A DNA stretch of 64,000 nucleotides from Burkholderiaceae bacterium (GCA_024235895.1 JACKLM010000003.1:434001-498000); one strand, 5' to 3'; positions 1 to 9,013 are shown, counted from the stretch's first letter. Made by a program: numbers and translations. Notes: a model not told the origin generated them from the sequence alone.

Positions 1-1428
1 CAGCACGATCCACACCACCCGCGCCTTCGTTCGCACCGCGGTCTCGACCTCCTGCGGGTGAAAGCCGAAGGCGCCATCGCCGATGATGCAGCACACCGGT
101 TCGCCCGGCCGCGCATGCGCGGCGCCGATCGCCTGCGCCATGCCGGCGCCGAGCATGCCGAACTTGAAGGTCGACAGCACCCGGTTGGGCACAGTCGCCC
201 GGTGGTGGAACATCGCCCACACGGCGGCGTTGCCGCCGTCGGCCACCAGCACCGTGCCGGGCGGAAACAGCTCGTCGCAGGCGGCGCCGATATGCGCCGG
301 GTGGACCGGGGCGTTCATGTCCTGCAGCGCCTTGTCCCAGCCGGCGCGCTCGTCGGCGCGCGCCTTCTGGTAGGCGGCGGCGCGCTGGCGGCGTTGGTCA
401 AGGTTGGCCGGCGCGCGGCCAGCCAGCGCCTGCGCCAGCGCGCGCAGGAATTCGCCCGCATCGGCCTGGATCGCCAGATCCGCCGGCTTGTTGAGCCCGA
501 TCATGGTCTCGTCGATATCGACCTGGACCGTGAACTGCTCGCTCGCGCGCCTCCAGTAGGGCGGCTTGCCCCACCAGTCGGTCTCGCCGATGCGCGAGCC
601 GACGACGAGCACGGCATCGGCCTCGTTGCGCACCCGGTGGTTCAGGGCCACGTGCGGCATCGGGATCGCCAGCAGCGAGGTCTCGGGCAGCGCGCCGCGC
701 GCGGCCCAGCTCGTCGTCACCGGCGCGTGCAGCGCCTCGGCCACCGCCGCCAGCGCGTCGAAGGCCTGCGCGTGGACGACGCCGCTGCCGACGTGGATCA
801 TCGGCGCGGCCGCGGCGAGCAGCCGGTCGGCCGCCTGCGCGACCTGGTCCGGCCGCGGCGCCAGCGGCTCGACCCGGCGGTAATGCTGCGGCGCCCATTG
901 CGGCAGGGGGTCGAAGCTGCCGTTCATGACCGTCTCCGGCACGTCCAGGTGGACGACGCCAGGGCGGCCCGCCCAGCTCGCGCGCAGCGCCTTGCGCGCC
1001 AGCTCCGGCACGCGGTCGTAGGACGAGGCAGCCGCACTCCACTTGGCGATGCGGCCGATCACGCCGGCCTGGTCGAAGCACTGATAGGCGCCGCCGCGGT
1101 CGGGGTACATGATCTGCGGCCGCCGCGCGCTGGTGATCGCGAGCACCCGGTTGCCCTCGGCCTGCTCGACGACCAGCCCCGGCAGCAGGTTGGCGACACC
1201 GGGGCCGTTGCTCGCCATGCACACACCCAGCCGCCCGGTCAGCCGGGCGTAGGCACCTGCCATGTGCGCGGCGCAGGTCTCGTGGCGCGGGGTGACGATT
1301 TCGATGCCGAGCCGGTTCAGCGCCTCGTAGAAGCCGAAGTAGGTACCGTCGATGATGCCGAAGACCTTCTCGACACCCTCGGCGTGCAGCATGCGGGCGA
1401 GCCATTCGCCGCCGCGGATCTTGGCCAT
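1..1428 (-). CDS. Thiamine-diphosphate-dependent enzyme, acetolactate-synthase-like (3' end cut by window edge)
   Basis: The 476 codons visible read as a member of the IlvB/benzoylformate-decarboxylase family, which uses ThDP to make or break C-C bonds next to a carbonyl. The N-terminal PYR domain has the conserved activating glutamate in RHETCAAHMAGAYAR. The C-terminal PP domain shows GDGAFGFHPQE, the start of the ThDP/Mg-binding motif. Family members are usually 540-600 residues, so about 80-120 residues lie beyond position 1. The start at 1428 has an AAAGGA Shine-Dalgarno. An AraC-type gene starts divergently 122 bp away and may regulate it. The substrate cannot be told from the sequence; no acetolactate synthase small subunit is adjacent, so a role outside branched-chain synthesis is likely. 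Confidence 0.85.
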   Translation of the reverse strand, partial: MAKIRGGEWLARMLHAEGVEKVFGIIDGTYFGFYEALNRLGIEIVTPRHETCAAHMAGAYARLTGRLGVCMASNGPGVANLLPGLVVEQAEGNRVLAITSARRPQIMYPDRGGAYQCFDQAGVIGRIAKWSAAASSYDRVPELARKALRASWAGRPGVVHLDVPETVMNGSFDPLPQWAPQHYRRVEPLAPRPDQVAQAADRLLAAAAPMIHVGSGVVHAQAFDALAAVAEALHAPVTTSWAARGALPETSLLAIPMPHVALNHRVRNEADAVLVVGSRIGETDWWGKPPYWRRASEQFTVQVDIDETMIGLNKPADLAIQADAGEFLRALAQALAGRAPANLDQRRQRAAAYQKARADERAGWDKALQDMNAPVHPAHIGAACDELFPPGTVLVADGGNAAVWAMFHHRATVPNRVLSTFKFGMLGAGMAQAIGAAHARPGEPVCCIIGDGAFGFHPQEVETAVRTKARVVWIVL

Positions 1429-1550
1429 CGTGCCTGTCCTTTCGATGGATGGCCGGCGCGGGCGCCGGCCGGACCTCAGCGCGCGAGCTTAGCCGCCGCC
1501 GGGCTGAGGTGTCTCCGGCCGGACGGGACGCGCGGCGGACAATACGGGAC

Positions 1551-2531
1551 ATGCAAAGCGTCGCGCGCGTCTTCTCGCAGGCGATCGTCCAGCTCGCCGA
1601 GCGCGACGGGCTGGCGTTGCCGGCGCCGCTGCTGGCGGCCGTGCACGGCGCGGCGCGCGTGCCGCTGGCAACCCAGGACGCGTTGTGGGAGGCGTTCTGC
1701 CGCGCCGGCGGCGCGCCGCTGCCGGGGCTGCGCGTCGGCCTGGCGCTGCAGGTGGCGCACCTGGACAGCGCCGGGCTGCAGCTCGTCGCCTGCGAGACGC
1801 TGGGCGAGGCGCTGGAGGAGCTTGCCGAGGTCGCGCCGGCGATCGGCGAGGGTGGCGGGTTCGAGCTGCTGCGCGACGGCGCGCGCGCCCGGCTCGTCTA
1901 CCGGCCGCGGATGGCGGTGCGCGCGCCCGAGCGGGTGGAGGCGGTGCTCGCCAGCGCGCTCAACCTCGCGCGCTGGGCGACCGGTGGGCGCTTCCAGGCT
2001 GCGGGCCTGGGATTCGCGCACGCGCCGCTGGCGCCGCGCGAGGCTTACGCCGCGCTGCTCGGCCTGCCGGTCGCCTTCGACGCCGCGCGCGACAGCCTGG
2101 ATTTCGACGCCGACCAGCTCGCGTGGCCGCTGGTCGGCGCGAATGCCGAGCTGCGCGCGCACCTGCGCGCGCTGACCGCGCGCACGCTGGCGGCGCTGGG
2201 CCGATCGAGCCTGGCTGCGAGCGTGCAGCGCCAGGTTCGCGCCGAGCCCGGCTGGGGTCGCGAGCGCGTCGCCGCCGCGATCGGGCTGAGCGGCCGGCAC
2301 CTGGTGCGCCGGCTGGCCGGGGAGGGCCTGTCGTTCAAGGCGCTGCGCGAATCGGTGCTCGACGAGATGGCGCGCGAGGCGCTCGCCGGTGCGCGCCGTG
2401 TGGCCGATATCGCCGACGCGCTGGGCTTTGCCGACGAGGGCGCCTTCGTGCGTGCCTTCAGGCGCTGGCGCGGCACGACGCCGGCGCGCTGGCGGGCAGG
2501 GGAGGGTCTGCCGGTGCGACGGGATCGATGA
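1551..2531 (+). CDS. AraC-family transcriptional regulator with N-terminal arabinose-binding-like domain
   Basis: This 326-residue protein has the layout of OruR/ArgR-type AraC regulators. Residues about 15-190 form the ligand-sensing domain. The last 100 residues form two helix-turn-helix units: the first ends in GLSGRHLVRRLAGEG and the second has the typical ADIADALGFADEGAFVRAFRRWRG signature, which binds DNA. I chose ATG 1551 over an in-frame ATG at 1449 because the upstream 34 residues are Arg/Ala-rich shadow sequence. It is divergent from the ThDP enzyme at the left edge, the usual arrangement of a regulator and its target. The inducer is unknown. Its stop codon lies inside a short tandem duplication. 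Confidence 0.88.
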   Translation: MQSVARVFSQAIVQLAERDGLALPAPLLAAVHGAARVPLATQDALWEAFCRAGGAPLPGLRVGLALQVAHLDSAGLQLVACETLGEALEELAEVAPAIGEGGGFELLRDGARARLVYRPRMAVRAPERVEAVLASALNLARWATGGRFQAAGLGFAHAPLAPREAYAALLGLPVAFDAARDSLDFDADQLAWPLVGANAELRAHLRALTARTLAALGRSSLAASVQRQVRAEPGWGRERVAAAIGLSGRHLVRRLAGEGLSFKALRESVLDEMAREALAGARRVADIADALGFADEGAFVRAFRRWRGTTPARWRAGEGLPVRRDR

Positions 2532-2575
2532 CGCCGCGGCGCGGCGCTGTCGATGACGCGGCGGCGCGGCGCCTG
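2526..2575. repeat. Tandem duplication of a 25-bp unit across the AraC gene stop
   Basis: Two adjacent 25-bp copies start at 2526 and 2551. The first 22 positions match with one difference. The first copy contains the TGA stop of the AraC gene (2529-2531), so the second copy is entirely downstream. It looks like replication slippage in GC-rich DNA; no function is implied. Confidence 0.6.
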
Positions 2576-2621
2576 TGCGGCCGGCCGTGGCGATGCGCCG
2601 CGCTTGCGGTCGGATCGCGCA

Positions 2622-3824
2622 TCAGCCCGCGCGCATCGCGTCGATGCGGCCCAGGCAGCGCTGGTGGCGCGTCTGGACGTGGTCGGCGAACCAGGCGGTG
2701 GTCAGCTTGCGCGTGAACTTCGGGCTCTTCAGGTCGATGCGCGGCACGACGGCGCGCGGCAGTGCCTTGCCCGCGAGCTGGTCGGCGTGGGCGAAGACGC
2801 GCTGCCAGGTCGCGCTGCGTTCGAGGCCGGCGGCGTGGCCGCGAGCCAGGTCGCGCCGGATCGCGGCCTCGCCGAGCCCGATCCGGTCGGCCAGCGCATA
2901 GGCCGCGCGCTCGGTCTGGCCGGGGCCGCTGGCGCCGGGGCCCGGCAGCAGGTCGCCGTCGAGCGCCAGCCCGACGCCGCTGGCGGTGGCGATCGCATGC
3001 TGCAGCGCGGCGTTGCGGCTCGCGTAGGGGCCGGCGTTGAAGTCGGCGAAGCGGTAGATCATGCGGTCGTAGGTCGCCTCGTAGTCCAGCAGGTGCGCGG
3101 TGCCGAAATACAGCCCGCCGTGGCGGGTGAAGACCTCGCGCCGGATCGACTGCGCGACCGGGTAGGGGTAGGGGCGGCGCGTCGCGTGCGACTCCGCGAA
3201 TTCGATGCCGACCTGCATCGGCCCGCCGGTGCGCACCGGATTGTGGCCGGCGAGCAGCCGCCGGCCCAGCGGCACCCTGTCGACGAAGTCCTCGTACAGC
3301 TCGCTGAGCTCGCGCTCGGTGCGCACGGCGTCGAGCCGCTCGGCGTAGCTGCGGCCGTCGCCCGACCGCAGCGCCAGCGCCGCGCGCACCGCCAGCGACG
3401 GGATGCCGATCGCATCGGCGCGGCGGTCGATCTCGTCGCGCGCGATCTTCGCCAGGTTCGGCACCTCGGGGTCGGCGCGGTAGCCCGACTCCTGCTCGGT
3501 CACGGCCATCACCGCGCACAGGTTCTCGGCGGTGGCCGGCAGCGCGAGCGTCACGAGCGCCATATGGATGTCGGCGGCCCATCCTGCGCGGTCCTTCAGC
3601 GTCGAGGGCAGCAGCCGCTCGACGCTGGCGCGCGCCTCGGCCGGCGCCATGCCGACGGGCCCGGCCGGCGGGCCCGTCGGCACGGCGCAGCCGGTGACCA
3701 CGAGCACGGCGAGGCCGGCGATGGCGAGCCGCCACGGTCCGCGCGAGACCCCCGCGGGTGGCGCGGCGCCGGGCTGGCGCGCGGCTGAGCGGGATGGCGG
3801 GTCGAATCTCGGGCAATGGGTCAT
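2622..3824 (-). CDS. DUF1615-family outer-membrane lipoprotein
   Basis: A 400-residue protein resembling the DUF1615 family, which has no established function. After a basic, Pro-rich N-terminus there is a hydrophobic segment ending in VTGCA, a lipobox, so the mature protein should be lipid-anchored at the Cys. The body carries family-like blocks such as ENLCAVMAVTEQESGY, which looks lysozyme/transglycosylase-like around the Glu, plus GGPMQVGIEFAE and YRFADFNAGPYASRN. These suggest a possible peptidoglycan-related activity, but that is inference. I took ATG 3824 because it puts the lipobox near residue 45; longer in-frame starts add only low-complexity sequence. No strong Shine-Dalgarno precedes it. 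Confidence 0.8.
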   Translation of the reverse strand: MTHCPRFDPPSRSAARQPGAAPPAGVSRGPWRLAIAGLAVLVVTGCAVPTGPPAGPVGMAPAEARASVERLLPSTLKDRAGWAADIHMALVTLALPATAENLCAVMAVTEQESGYRADPEVPNLAKIARDEIDRRADAIGIPSLAVRAALALRSGDGRSYAERLDAVRTERELSELYEDFVDRVPLGRRLLAGHNPVRTGGPMQVGIEFAESHATRRPYPYPVAQSIRREVFTRHGGLYFGTAHLLDYEATYDRMIYRFADFNAGPYASRNAALQHAIATASGVGLALDGDLLPGPGASGPGQTERAAYALADRIGLGEAAIRRDLARGHAAGLERSATWQRVFAHADQLAGKALPRAVVPRIDLKSPKFTRKLTTAWFADHVQTRHQRCLGRIDAMRAG

Positions 3825-4062
3825 GCAGCGGGAGCGTCTGGCAGGGTCGACAGTCGCGCGGCACCGGGACCCGCGCCACGCCGAACGGGTCGACGATACG
3901 CGGAATGGGGTCAGACACCGCGTTTCGTCATGCGGAACGACACGGATGGCCTCGTTGTCCGCGTGGGCCGCGCTCGCGTGCCGAGTTTGACGCAACGCAA
4001 CAGGACGGCTGGAAGGCTGCTGCCGACGCGGCGCAACGACACCGTTGGCGGTATCCATGGCG

Positions 4063-4088
4063 TATGATCGCGAATAAGAATGTGTCGC
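4063..4088 (+). promoter_or_regulatory. Candidate feoAB promoter -10 and overlapping Fur box
   Basis: TATGAT at 4063-4068 is a reasonable -10 hexamer. It is followed directly by a 19-base imperfect dyad at 4070-4088, GCGAATAAGAATGTGTCGC, with GCGA/TCGC ends and the AT-rich core typical of Fur boxes. The site ends 13 bp before the feoA start, where Fur-Fe(II) would block transcription under iron sufficiency. Fur control of feo genes is well known in proteobacteria; this particular site is a visual match only. Confidence 0.5.
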
Positions 4089-4101
4089 AGGAAGGAACGC
4101 A

Positions 4102-4476
4102 ATGACGCCGCCTGGATCCTCGCAGGCCTGTGTTTCCGGGCCCGAGCCGAGCCCTATGCCACTTCCGCGTGCGACGGGCCGCGCCGACGCCACGGCGAAT
4201 ACCGACGCGACGGCGATGGCCGGGACGAGCTCGACGATCCGGCTCGCCGAGCTGCCGGCCAACCGGCGCGCACGCATCCTGCGTTTGACGCCGCCGGCGG
4301 CGCGCCCGGAGTGGGCACGGCTGCTGGCCGACATCGGCTTCGAGGCCGGCGAGCCGGTGCAGGTGCTGCGCCGTGCGGCCGTCGGCGGCGACCCGATCGT
4401 CGTGCGCATCGGCGCCAGCACCTTCGCGCTGCGCCGCGCGGAGGCGGACTGCGTCGAGGTCGAGCTCGCTGCCTGA
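4102..4476 (+). CDS. feoA: Ferrous iron transport protein A
   Basis: The C-terminal 80 residues form the SH3-like FeoA domain: RLAELPANRRARILRL, then LADIGFEAGEPVQVLRRA, ending in FALRRAEADCVEVEL. FeoA is a small cytosolic partner needed for full activity of the FeoB iron channel. The ORF is 124 residues against about 75-90 for most FeoA proteins; the first 38 are low-complexity. I kept ATG 4102 because a strong AGGAAGGA Shine-Dalgarno sits at 4089-4096, but an in-frame ATG at 4216 would give a normal-length protein. The stop is 7 bp before feoB, so the two are cotranscribed. Confidence 0.9.
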   Translation: MTPPGSSQACVSGPEPSPMPLPRATGRADATANTDATAMAGTSSTIRLAELPANRRARILRLTPPAARPEWARLLADIGFEAGEPVQVLRRAAVGGDPIVVRIGASTFALRRAEADCVEVELAA

Positions 4477-4483
4477 GCGGTCG

Positions 4484-6361
4484 ATGCAGACGGCCGTCGT
4501 CCACGTCCACCCGGCCGGGCCTCTGCTGGCGTTGCTGGGCAACCCGAACTGCGGCAAGACGGCGCTGTTCAACCGCCTGACCGGCAGCAGGCAGAAGGTC
4601 GCCAACTACGCCGGCGTCACCGTCGAGCGCGTCGAGGGACGGCTGGCCACCGCCGGTGGCCGCGTGCTGCGGCTCCTGGACCTGCCCGGCGCCTACAGCC
4701 TGTACCCGCGCAGCCCCGACGAGCGCGTCACGCGCGACGTGCTGATGGGGCACGCGGCGGGCGAGAAGCGGCCCGACCTGGTGCTGTGCGTGGTCGATGC
4801 GGCCAACCTGCGGCGCCACCTCAAGCTGGTGATGGCGGCGCTGCGCCTCGGGCTGCCCTGCGTCGTCGCGCTCAACATGGCCGACCGCGCCGAGCGGCTC
4901 GGGCTGGCGGTCGACGCCGAGGCGCTGGCCGCCGAGCTGGGCGTGCCGGTGGTGCGCACCGTGGCGACCAGCGGCGAGGGGATCGACGCGCTGCGCGCGC
5001 TGCTCGACGACCGCGGCCACTGGGCCCCGGCGCCACCGCCCGCGGGCGACGAGTCGACCGACGCCGAGCACGTGCAGGCGATCCTGAAGCGGCTCGGGCT
5101 GGCCGACGCGCTGCCCGAGGAGCCGAGCGACCGCATCGACGCCTGGGTGCTGCACCCGGTGCTCGGCCCGCTGCTGCTGGCGCTGCTGCTGTTCCTGATG
5201 TTCCAGGCCGTCTTCGCCTGGGCCGAGGCGCCGATGGGGTGGATCGAGGCTGGCGCCGCCTGGGCGGGCGGGCAGCTCGCGGCCGCGCTGCCCGACGGCT
5301 GGCTGCGAAGCCTGCTGGTCGACGGCATCGTCGCCGGGGTCGGTGGCGTCCTCGTCTTCCTGCCGCAGATCATGATCCTGTTCGGCTTCATCCTGGTGCT
5401 GGAGGACAGCGGCTACCTGCCGCGCGCGGCCTACCTGCTGGACCGCATGATGGGCGGGCTGGGGCTGTCCGGGCGCAGCTTCATCCCGCTGCTGTCGAGC
5501 TTCGCCTGCGCGATCCCGGGCATCATGGCCACGCGCACCATCGCCGACCCGCGCGACCGGCTGGTGACGATGGCGCTGGCGCCGCTGATGACCTGCTCGG
5601 CGCGGCTGCCGGTCTACGCGCTGCTGATCGGCGCCTTCGTGCCGGCGCGCGATCTCGCGCTCGCCGGCGGCGTCGGCATCGGGCTGCAGGGGCTGGTGCT
5701 GTTCGGGCTGTATGTCGCCGGGATCGCCAGCGCGGCGGCAGTGGCCTGGGTGCTCAAGCACGCGACCGCGCGCGGTGCGGTGCGCACGCTGATGATGGAG
5801 TTGCCGAGCTACCACTGGCCCGATGCGCGCAACGTGCTGCTCGGGCTGTGGCAGCGGCTCGTGATCTTCCTGCGGCGCGTCGGCGGGGTGATCCTGGTGA
5901 TGACGGTGGCGATCTGGTTCCTGGCCAGCTTCCCGGCGCCGCCGGCGGGCGCGACGGGGCCGGCGATCGAGACCAGCTTCGCCGGCATGCTCGGCGGCGC
6001 GCTGCAGACGGTGCTGGCGCCGATCGGTTTCGACTGGCAGATCAGCGTTGCGCTGGTGCCGGCGATGGCGGCGCGCGAGATCGTCGTCAGCTCGCTGGCC
6101 ACGGTCTACGCGCTGGGCGGCGGTGGCGACGACGTGACGCAGCTGGCGGCGGCGATCGCGTCGCAGTGGAGCCTGGCGACGGCGCTCGCGCTGCTGGCGT
6201 GGTTCGTCTTCGCGCCGCAATGCGTCAGCACGCTGGCGGCGATCCGGCGCGAGACCGGCGGCTGGAAGGTGCCGCTGGCGGTCGCCGGGTATCTTTTCGT
6301 GCTCGCCTACGTCGCGGCCGGCATCACCTACCACGTCGCGCGGGCGCTGGGGGCGGGCTGA
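4484..6361 (+). CDS. feoB: Ferrous iron transporter B
   Basis: This 625-residue inner-membrane protein imports Fe(II). The N-terminal G domain has G1 GNPNCGKT (residues 19-26), G3 DLPG (66-69) and G4 NMAD (131-134). It is followed by a helical spacer and about ten membrane segments with the two gate regions (SGYLPRAAYLLDRMM and AMAAREIVVSSLATVYALG). E. coli FeoB is about 770 residues; this is the shorter form, and no feoC follows. I started at ATG 4484, seven bases after feoA, because the longer frame only reads through feoA in the wrong phase. It converges on the RNase Z-like gene 36 bp downstream. Confidence 0.95.
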   Translation: MQTAVVHVHPAGPLLALLGNPNCGKTALFNRLTGSRQKVANYAGVTVERVEGRLATAGGRVLRLLDLPGAYSLYPRSPDERVTRDVLMGHAAGEKRPDLVLCVVDAANLRRHLKLVMAALRLGLPCVVALNMADRAERLGLAVDAEALAAELGVPVVRTVATSGEGIDALRALLDDRGHWAPAPPPAGDESTDAEHVQAILKRLGLADALPEEPSDRIDAWVLHPVLGPLLLALLLFLMFQAVFAWAEAPMGWIEAGAAWAGGQLAAALPDGWLRSLLVDGIVAGVGGVLVFLPQIMILFGFILVLEDSGYLPRAAYLLDRMMGGLGLSGRSFIPLLSSFACAIPGIMATRTIADPRDRLVTMALAPLMTCSARLPVYALLIGAFVPARDLALAGGVGIGLQGLVLFGLYVAGIASAAAVAWVLKHATARGAVRTLMMELPSYHWPDARNVLLGLWQRLVIFLRRVGGVILVMTVAIWFLASFPAPPAGATGPAIETSFAGMLGGALQTVLAPIGFDWQISVALVPAMAAREIVVSSLATVYALGGGGDDVTQLAAAIASQWSLATALALLAWFVFAPQCVSTLAAIRRETGGWKVPLAVAGYLFVLAYVAAGITYHVARALGAG

Positions 6362-6397
6362 ACGGCGGCCGGGCGACGATGTGCGGTACCGCAACGC

Positions 6398-7423
6398 TCA
6401 CGCGCTTCGTGCCGGACCGGCGGCGTGCGCGGCTCGGAGTTCGGCACGGAGCTCGTCGCCGCGCGCCAGGTAGCGCGACGAGAAATGCATCGGCACGACG
6501 ATGCGGGCGCCGAGCTCGCGCGCGATGCAGCCGGCCTGGCGCGCGGTCAGGTGGTTCTTGCGTTCGGCGTGCGCGCGGTCGGCGTCGAGGAAGACGCTCT
6601 CGATGACGAGCCGGTCGACGCCGGCGAGCAGCGCGCGCAGCCGCGCGCGGTTGTCGTCGCTGAAGCGCAGGTCGGTGACGTAACCGATCCGCTCGCCGGG
6701 CACGACGTCGAGCACCGCGGCGGCCAGCTCGCCGACCATGCGCAGCGCCTCGTGCGCGCCGGCGCGGTCGCGCCAGCGGACGCGGATCGGCGTCTCGGCG
6801 GGCGCGCCGGCGAGCACCGCGGCCTTCAGCTCGCGCAGCCAGGCGCCGCGGGTCACGCCCAGCGCCGCGAGCCGGTCGGGGGCGACGCGCGGGCGCGGCT
6901 TGCCGTCGATCGCGAACGCCAGGCACGGCATCCCGTGGTCGACGAAGGCGGCGCGCACGCGCAGCAGCGCGTCGTCGTGCAGCACGCCGGCAGGCAGCGC
7001 CGGCGGCTCGGCATCCTCGCGCGCGAAGCCGCTGCGGCTCGAGAAGCAGGCGCGCTGCCAGCGTCCATCGGGCCGCAGCTCGCGCACGTCCAGCTGCAGC
7101 GCGACCGGGTAGCGCTGCACGACGTTCCAGGTGTAGGCGCGCAGCTTGTGCTCGACCTGGTCGACGAAGCCCGGGCCGCCGGTCAGCACGACGCGTTGCT
7201 TGCGCCCGAGCACGACGCGCAGCCAGCCGTCGAAGCCGGCGAAGTGGTCCATGTGCGTGTGGCTGACGAAGATGTCGTCGATCCGCATCAGCACGCGCGG
7301 AGGCAGTCGCGACAGGTCGCCGAGGTCGAACAGCAGTGCGCGCTTCTCGCCTTTCAGATCGACGAGCAGCCCGGGGTCGCCGAAGGGACCGTCGGTGAGC
7401 GTTGGGGCCAGGAGCTGGAACAA
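6398..7423 (-). CDS. RNase Z-like metallo-beta-lactamase-fold hydrolase
   Basis: A 341-residue protein with the zinc motif HTHMDH (H55, H57, D59, H60), later YVTDLRFSDDN and ESVFLDADRAHAERKNHLTARQ, and the C-terminal MHFSSRY. This pattern fits the ElaC/RNase Z branch, which cleaves tRNA 3' trailers, and related MBL-fold proteins of unknown substrate. The internal region (residues 140-230) is longer and less conserved than in classical RNase Z of about 305 residues, so I do not claim tRNA processing. It lies alone on the minus strand, 103 bp from the hydrolase gene upstream. Confidence 0.8.
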   Translation of the reverse strand: MFQLLAPTLTDGPFGDPGLLVDLKGEKRALLFDLGDLSRLPPRVLMRIDDIFVSHTHMDHFAGFDGWLRVVLGRKQRVVLTGGPGFVDQVEHKLRAYTWNVVQRYPVALQLDVRELRPDGRWQRACFSSRSGFAREDAEPPALPAGVLHDDALLRVRAAFVDHGMPCLAFAIDGKPRPRVAPDRLAALGVTRGAWLRELKAAVLAGAPAETPIRVRWRDRAGAHEALRMVGELAAAVLDVVPGERIGYVTDLRFSDDNRARLRALLAGVDRLVIESVFLDADRAHAERKNHLTARQAGCIARELGARIVVPMHFSSRYLARGDELRAELRAAHAAGPARSA

Positions 7424-7526
7424 GGCAGCGCGGGGAGGCGGATTGGCGTCGTGCGCGATGATGCGGCACCGCGGCCGGCCGCGACGCTGTGACGGTGCGC
7501 TGGCTGGCCCCCCCCCCGCCGGAGCG

Positions 7527-8807
7527 TCAGCCGGTGTGCGGGTCGCGCCGGACCAGCGGGGCGGGTGCCAGCGGGGCGGGTTCGCGCGAGCCCGTGTCAG
7601 TGCAAAGCCACCGCCGCAGCACCTCGGTCACCTCGGGCCGGTTCAGCAGTTCCATGTGGTTCGTGCCATCGACGACGAGTGCATGGCCGGGCTCGAAGTG
7701 CAGGGCTCGCGCTGGATCGGCGTGGCGGCCCAGCGCGCTGTCCACTGGGACCAGCCCGTCGCCGAGAACCTTCCGCTTCAGCCGCCCGGTCTCCGAACCC
7801 AGGCAGGCCGCCACGGCATGACAGCGCGGCCTGGCGGGCAGCGGCACGGGCTTGGGGTCGGCGGCCAGGCGGCCATGCCGAAGGTCGGTGATGCCGGCGC
7901 TGCGAACCCTGCCCAGGCGCGCCAGCGGTGCGGCGTAGGGCACGGCACCGAGCAGCAGATCCAGCCCGTGGCCCGCACGCTCCAGCGGTGCGCCCTGGTG
8001 CGGCGTGCCGAGGAAGACCACGTCGTCGACACGCGACGGCCACCGGTGGCGAGCCAGCGTGCCCTGGTGCAACGCGCTGCGGGCGACCAGCCCGCCCATG
8101 CTGTGCGCCAGCAGCGCCACGCGTTCGAGGGGTTGTGGCCAAGCGGCCAGCAGCGACTCCATTAGCGCCGCAAACGATCGACCGTTGTGCCTCACCGGCA
8201 GGCCGCTGTTGTAGTGCAGGTACAGCGGCGTGTAGCCGCACGCCTGCGCCAGTGCGCCGCCGTGGTCGTGGCCCCCGCGCTGCCACTGCAGGTCGTTCAT
8301 GCACAGGCCGTGCAGCAGCACCAGCACGTGGCCGGTGGCGCCTGGCAGCGCCGCCTGCAGGGCGCTTCGCTCGAGCGCCAGTGCGCGGCCCTGGTAACGC
8401 AGCGCCATCGTCAGGGCGAGCGGGTTGCCGGTGGAGGCCAGGTGGTCGCCGATGACGCCGTTCAGCGCAGCAAGCAGCGCCTCGCGTTCGGGTGAGGGCT
8501 TCTCGGCCTCAGGCTGGGCCGGCTGCGACAGCAGCGGCGTCAGCAGCGCAAGTGCACCGTCGACGCCGCCCCCGACCAGGCGTGTCACGCCCTGCACACT
8601 GCCGTAAGCCAGCCGGGCGATGCCGCGGGTGCGCACAGGCGCCGGCAGCCCGGGCAGGCTCGCGATGCGCGCGTGCATCGTTTCGACGACCGCCGTCACG
8701 CCGAGTGTCGCCTCGGTGAACAGCCGCGCCGCGCCGCGCAGGTCAGACAGATTGCGCCTCGGCCCGCCTTCGGGTGGGGGCGCTGCGGTCAGGAGGTCTC
8801 GGGCCAT
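7527..8807 (-). CDS. Alpha/beta hydrolase, lipase/PGAP1-like
   Basis: A 426-residue protein with an alpha/beta-hydrolase core in the second half: oxyanion strand VLVLLHGLCMND, nucleophile elbow AHSMGG with Ser at residue 236, FLGTPHQGAPLER, and a late DGTNHMELL that supplies the catalytic His. These blocks are typical of PGAP1/triacylglycerol-lipase-like hydrolases. The first 140 residues are a helical region without a family I recognise. ATG 8807 was preferred to an in-frame ATG 18 codons upstream, which adds a Pro/Arg-rich shadow. No signal peptide is visible, so a cytosolic or membrane-associated esterase is possible. The substrate is unknown. Confidence 0.82.
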   Translation of the reverse strand: MARDLLTAAPPPEGGPRRNLSDLRGAARLFTEATLGVTAVVETMHARIASLPGLPAPVRTRGIARLAYGSVQGVTRLVGGGVDGALALLTPLLSQPAQPEAEKPSPEREALLAALNGVIGDHLASTGNPLALTMALRYQGRALALERSALQAALPGATGHVLVLLHGLCMNDLQWQRGGHDHGGALAQACGYTPLYLHYNSGLPVRHNGRSFAALMESLLAAWPQPLERVALLAHSMGGLVARSALHQGTLARHRWPSRVDDVVFLGTPHQGAPLERAGHGLDLLLGAVPYAAPLARLGRVRSAGITDLRHGRLAADPKPVPLPARPRCHAVAACLGSETGRLKRKVLGDGLVPVDSALGRHADPARALHFEPGHALVVDGTNHMELLNRPEVTEVLRRWLCTDTGSREPAPLAPAPLVRRDPHTG

Positions 8808-8870
8808 CGTGGAGTGTAGGCGCCACGCCGGTCGAGATGCGGGACGCCCGACTGGGCCCACAACGACGAA

Positions 8871-8896
8871 GGGCTGGCGACTCGCGTCACCAGCCC
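8871..8896 (-). terminator. Stem-loop downstream of tRNA-Asn
   Basis: The arms GGGCTGGCGAC and GTCACCAGCCC pair over 11 positions with one mismatch, 12 bases past the tRNA 3' end on the minus strand. Only a weak T-rich stretch follows, so termination is likely but not certain. Confidence 0.5.
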
Positions 8897-8907
8897 CTCG
8901 ATTCTCT

Positions 8908-8983
8908 TGGCTCCCCGACCTGGGCTCGAACCAGGGACCTACGGATTAACAGTCCGGCGCTCTACCGACTGAGCTATCGGGGA
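8908..8983 (-). tRNA. tRNA-Asn (GTT)
   Basis: Reading the minus strand, the 76-base gene starts TCCCCGATAGCTCAG and ends with an encoded CCA. The acceptor stem TCCCCGA pairs with TCGGGGA, the discriminator is G, the T loop is GGTTCGAGCCC, and the anticodon loop CTGTTAA gives anticodon GTT, for asparagine. All four arms fold. It sits alone between the lipase-like gene and the TonB receptor gene. Confidence 0.97.
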
Positions 8984-8993
8984 ATAGCCCGCG

Positions 8994-8999
8994 ACTATA
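8994..8999 (-). promoter_or_regulatory. tRNA-Asn promoter -10
   Basis: On the minus strand TATAGT lies 10 bases before the mature tRNA 5' end, a good -10 hexamer. The -35 region falls in a CCGGT repeat array and has no clear TTGACA match. Confidence 0.5.
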
Positions 9000-9013
9000 A
9001 CCGATGCGCGGTG

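Noticed and set aside
58..2175. Very long open frames on both strands (e.g. 58-2175 plus, 4154-6394 minus, 9004-11319 plus, 33772-36120 minus)
   Set aside because: They are Arg/Ala/Gly/Pro/His-rich and lie opposite or out of phase with genes that have clear motifs. High GC removes stop codons, so these are shadows.
6382..6393. 12-bp palindrome TGCGGTACCGCA between feoB and the RNase Z-like gene
   Set aside because: Short and without a loop or T-run; expected by chance at this GC content.
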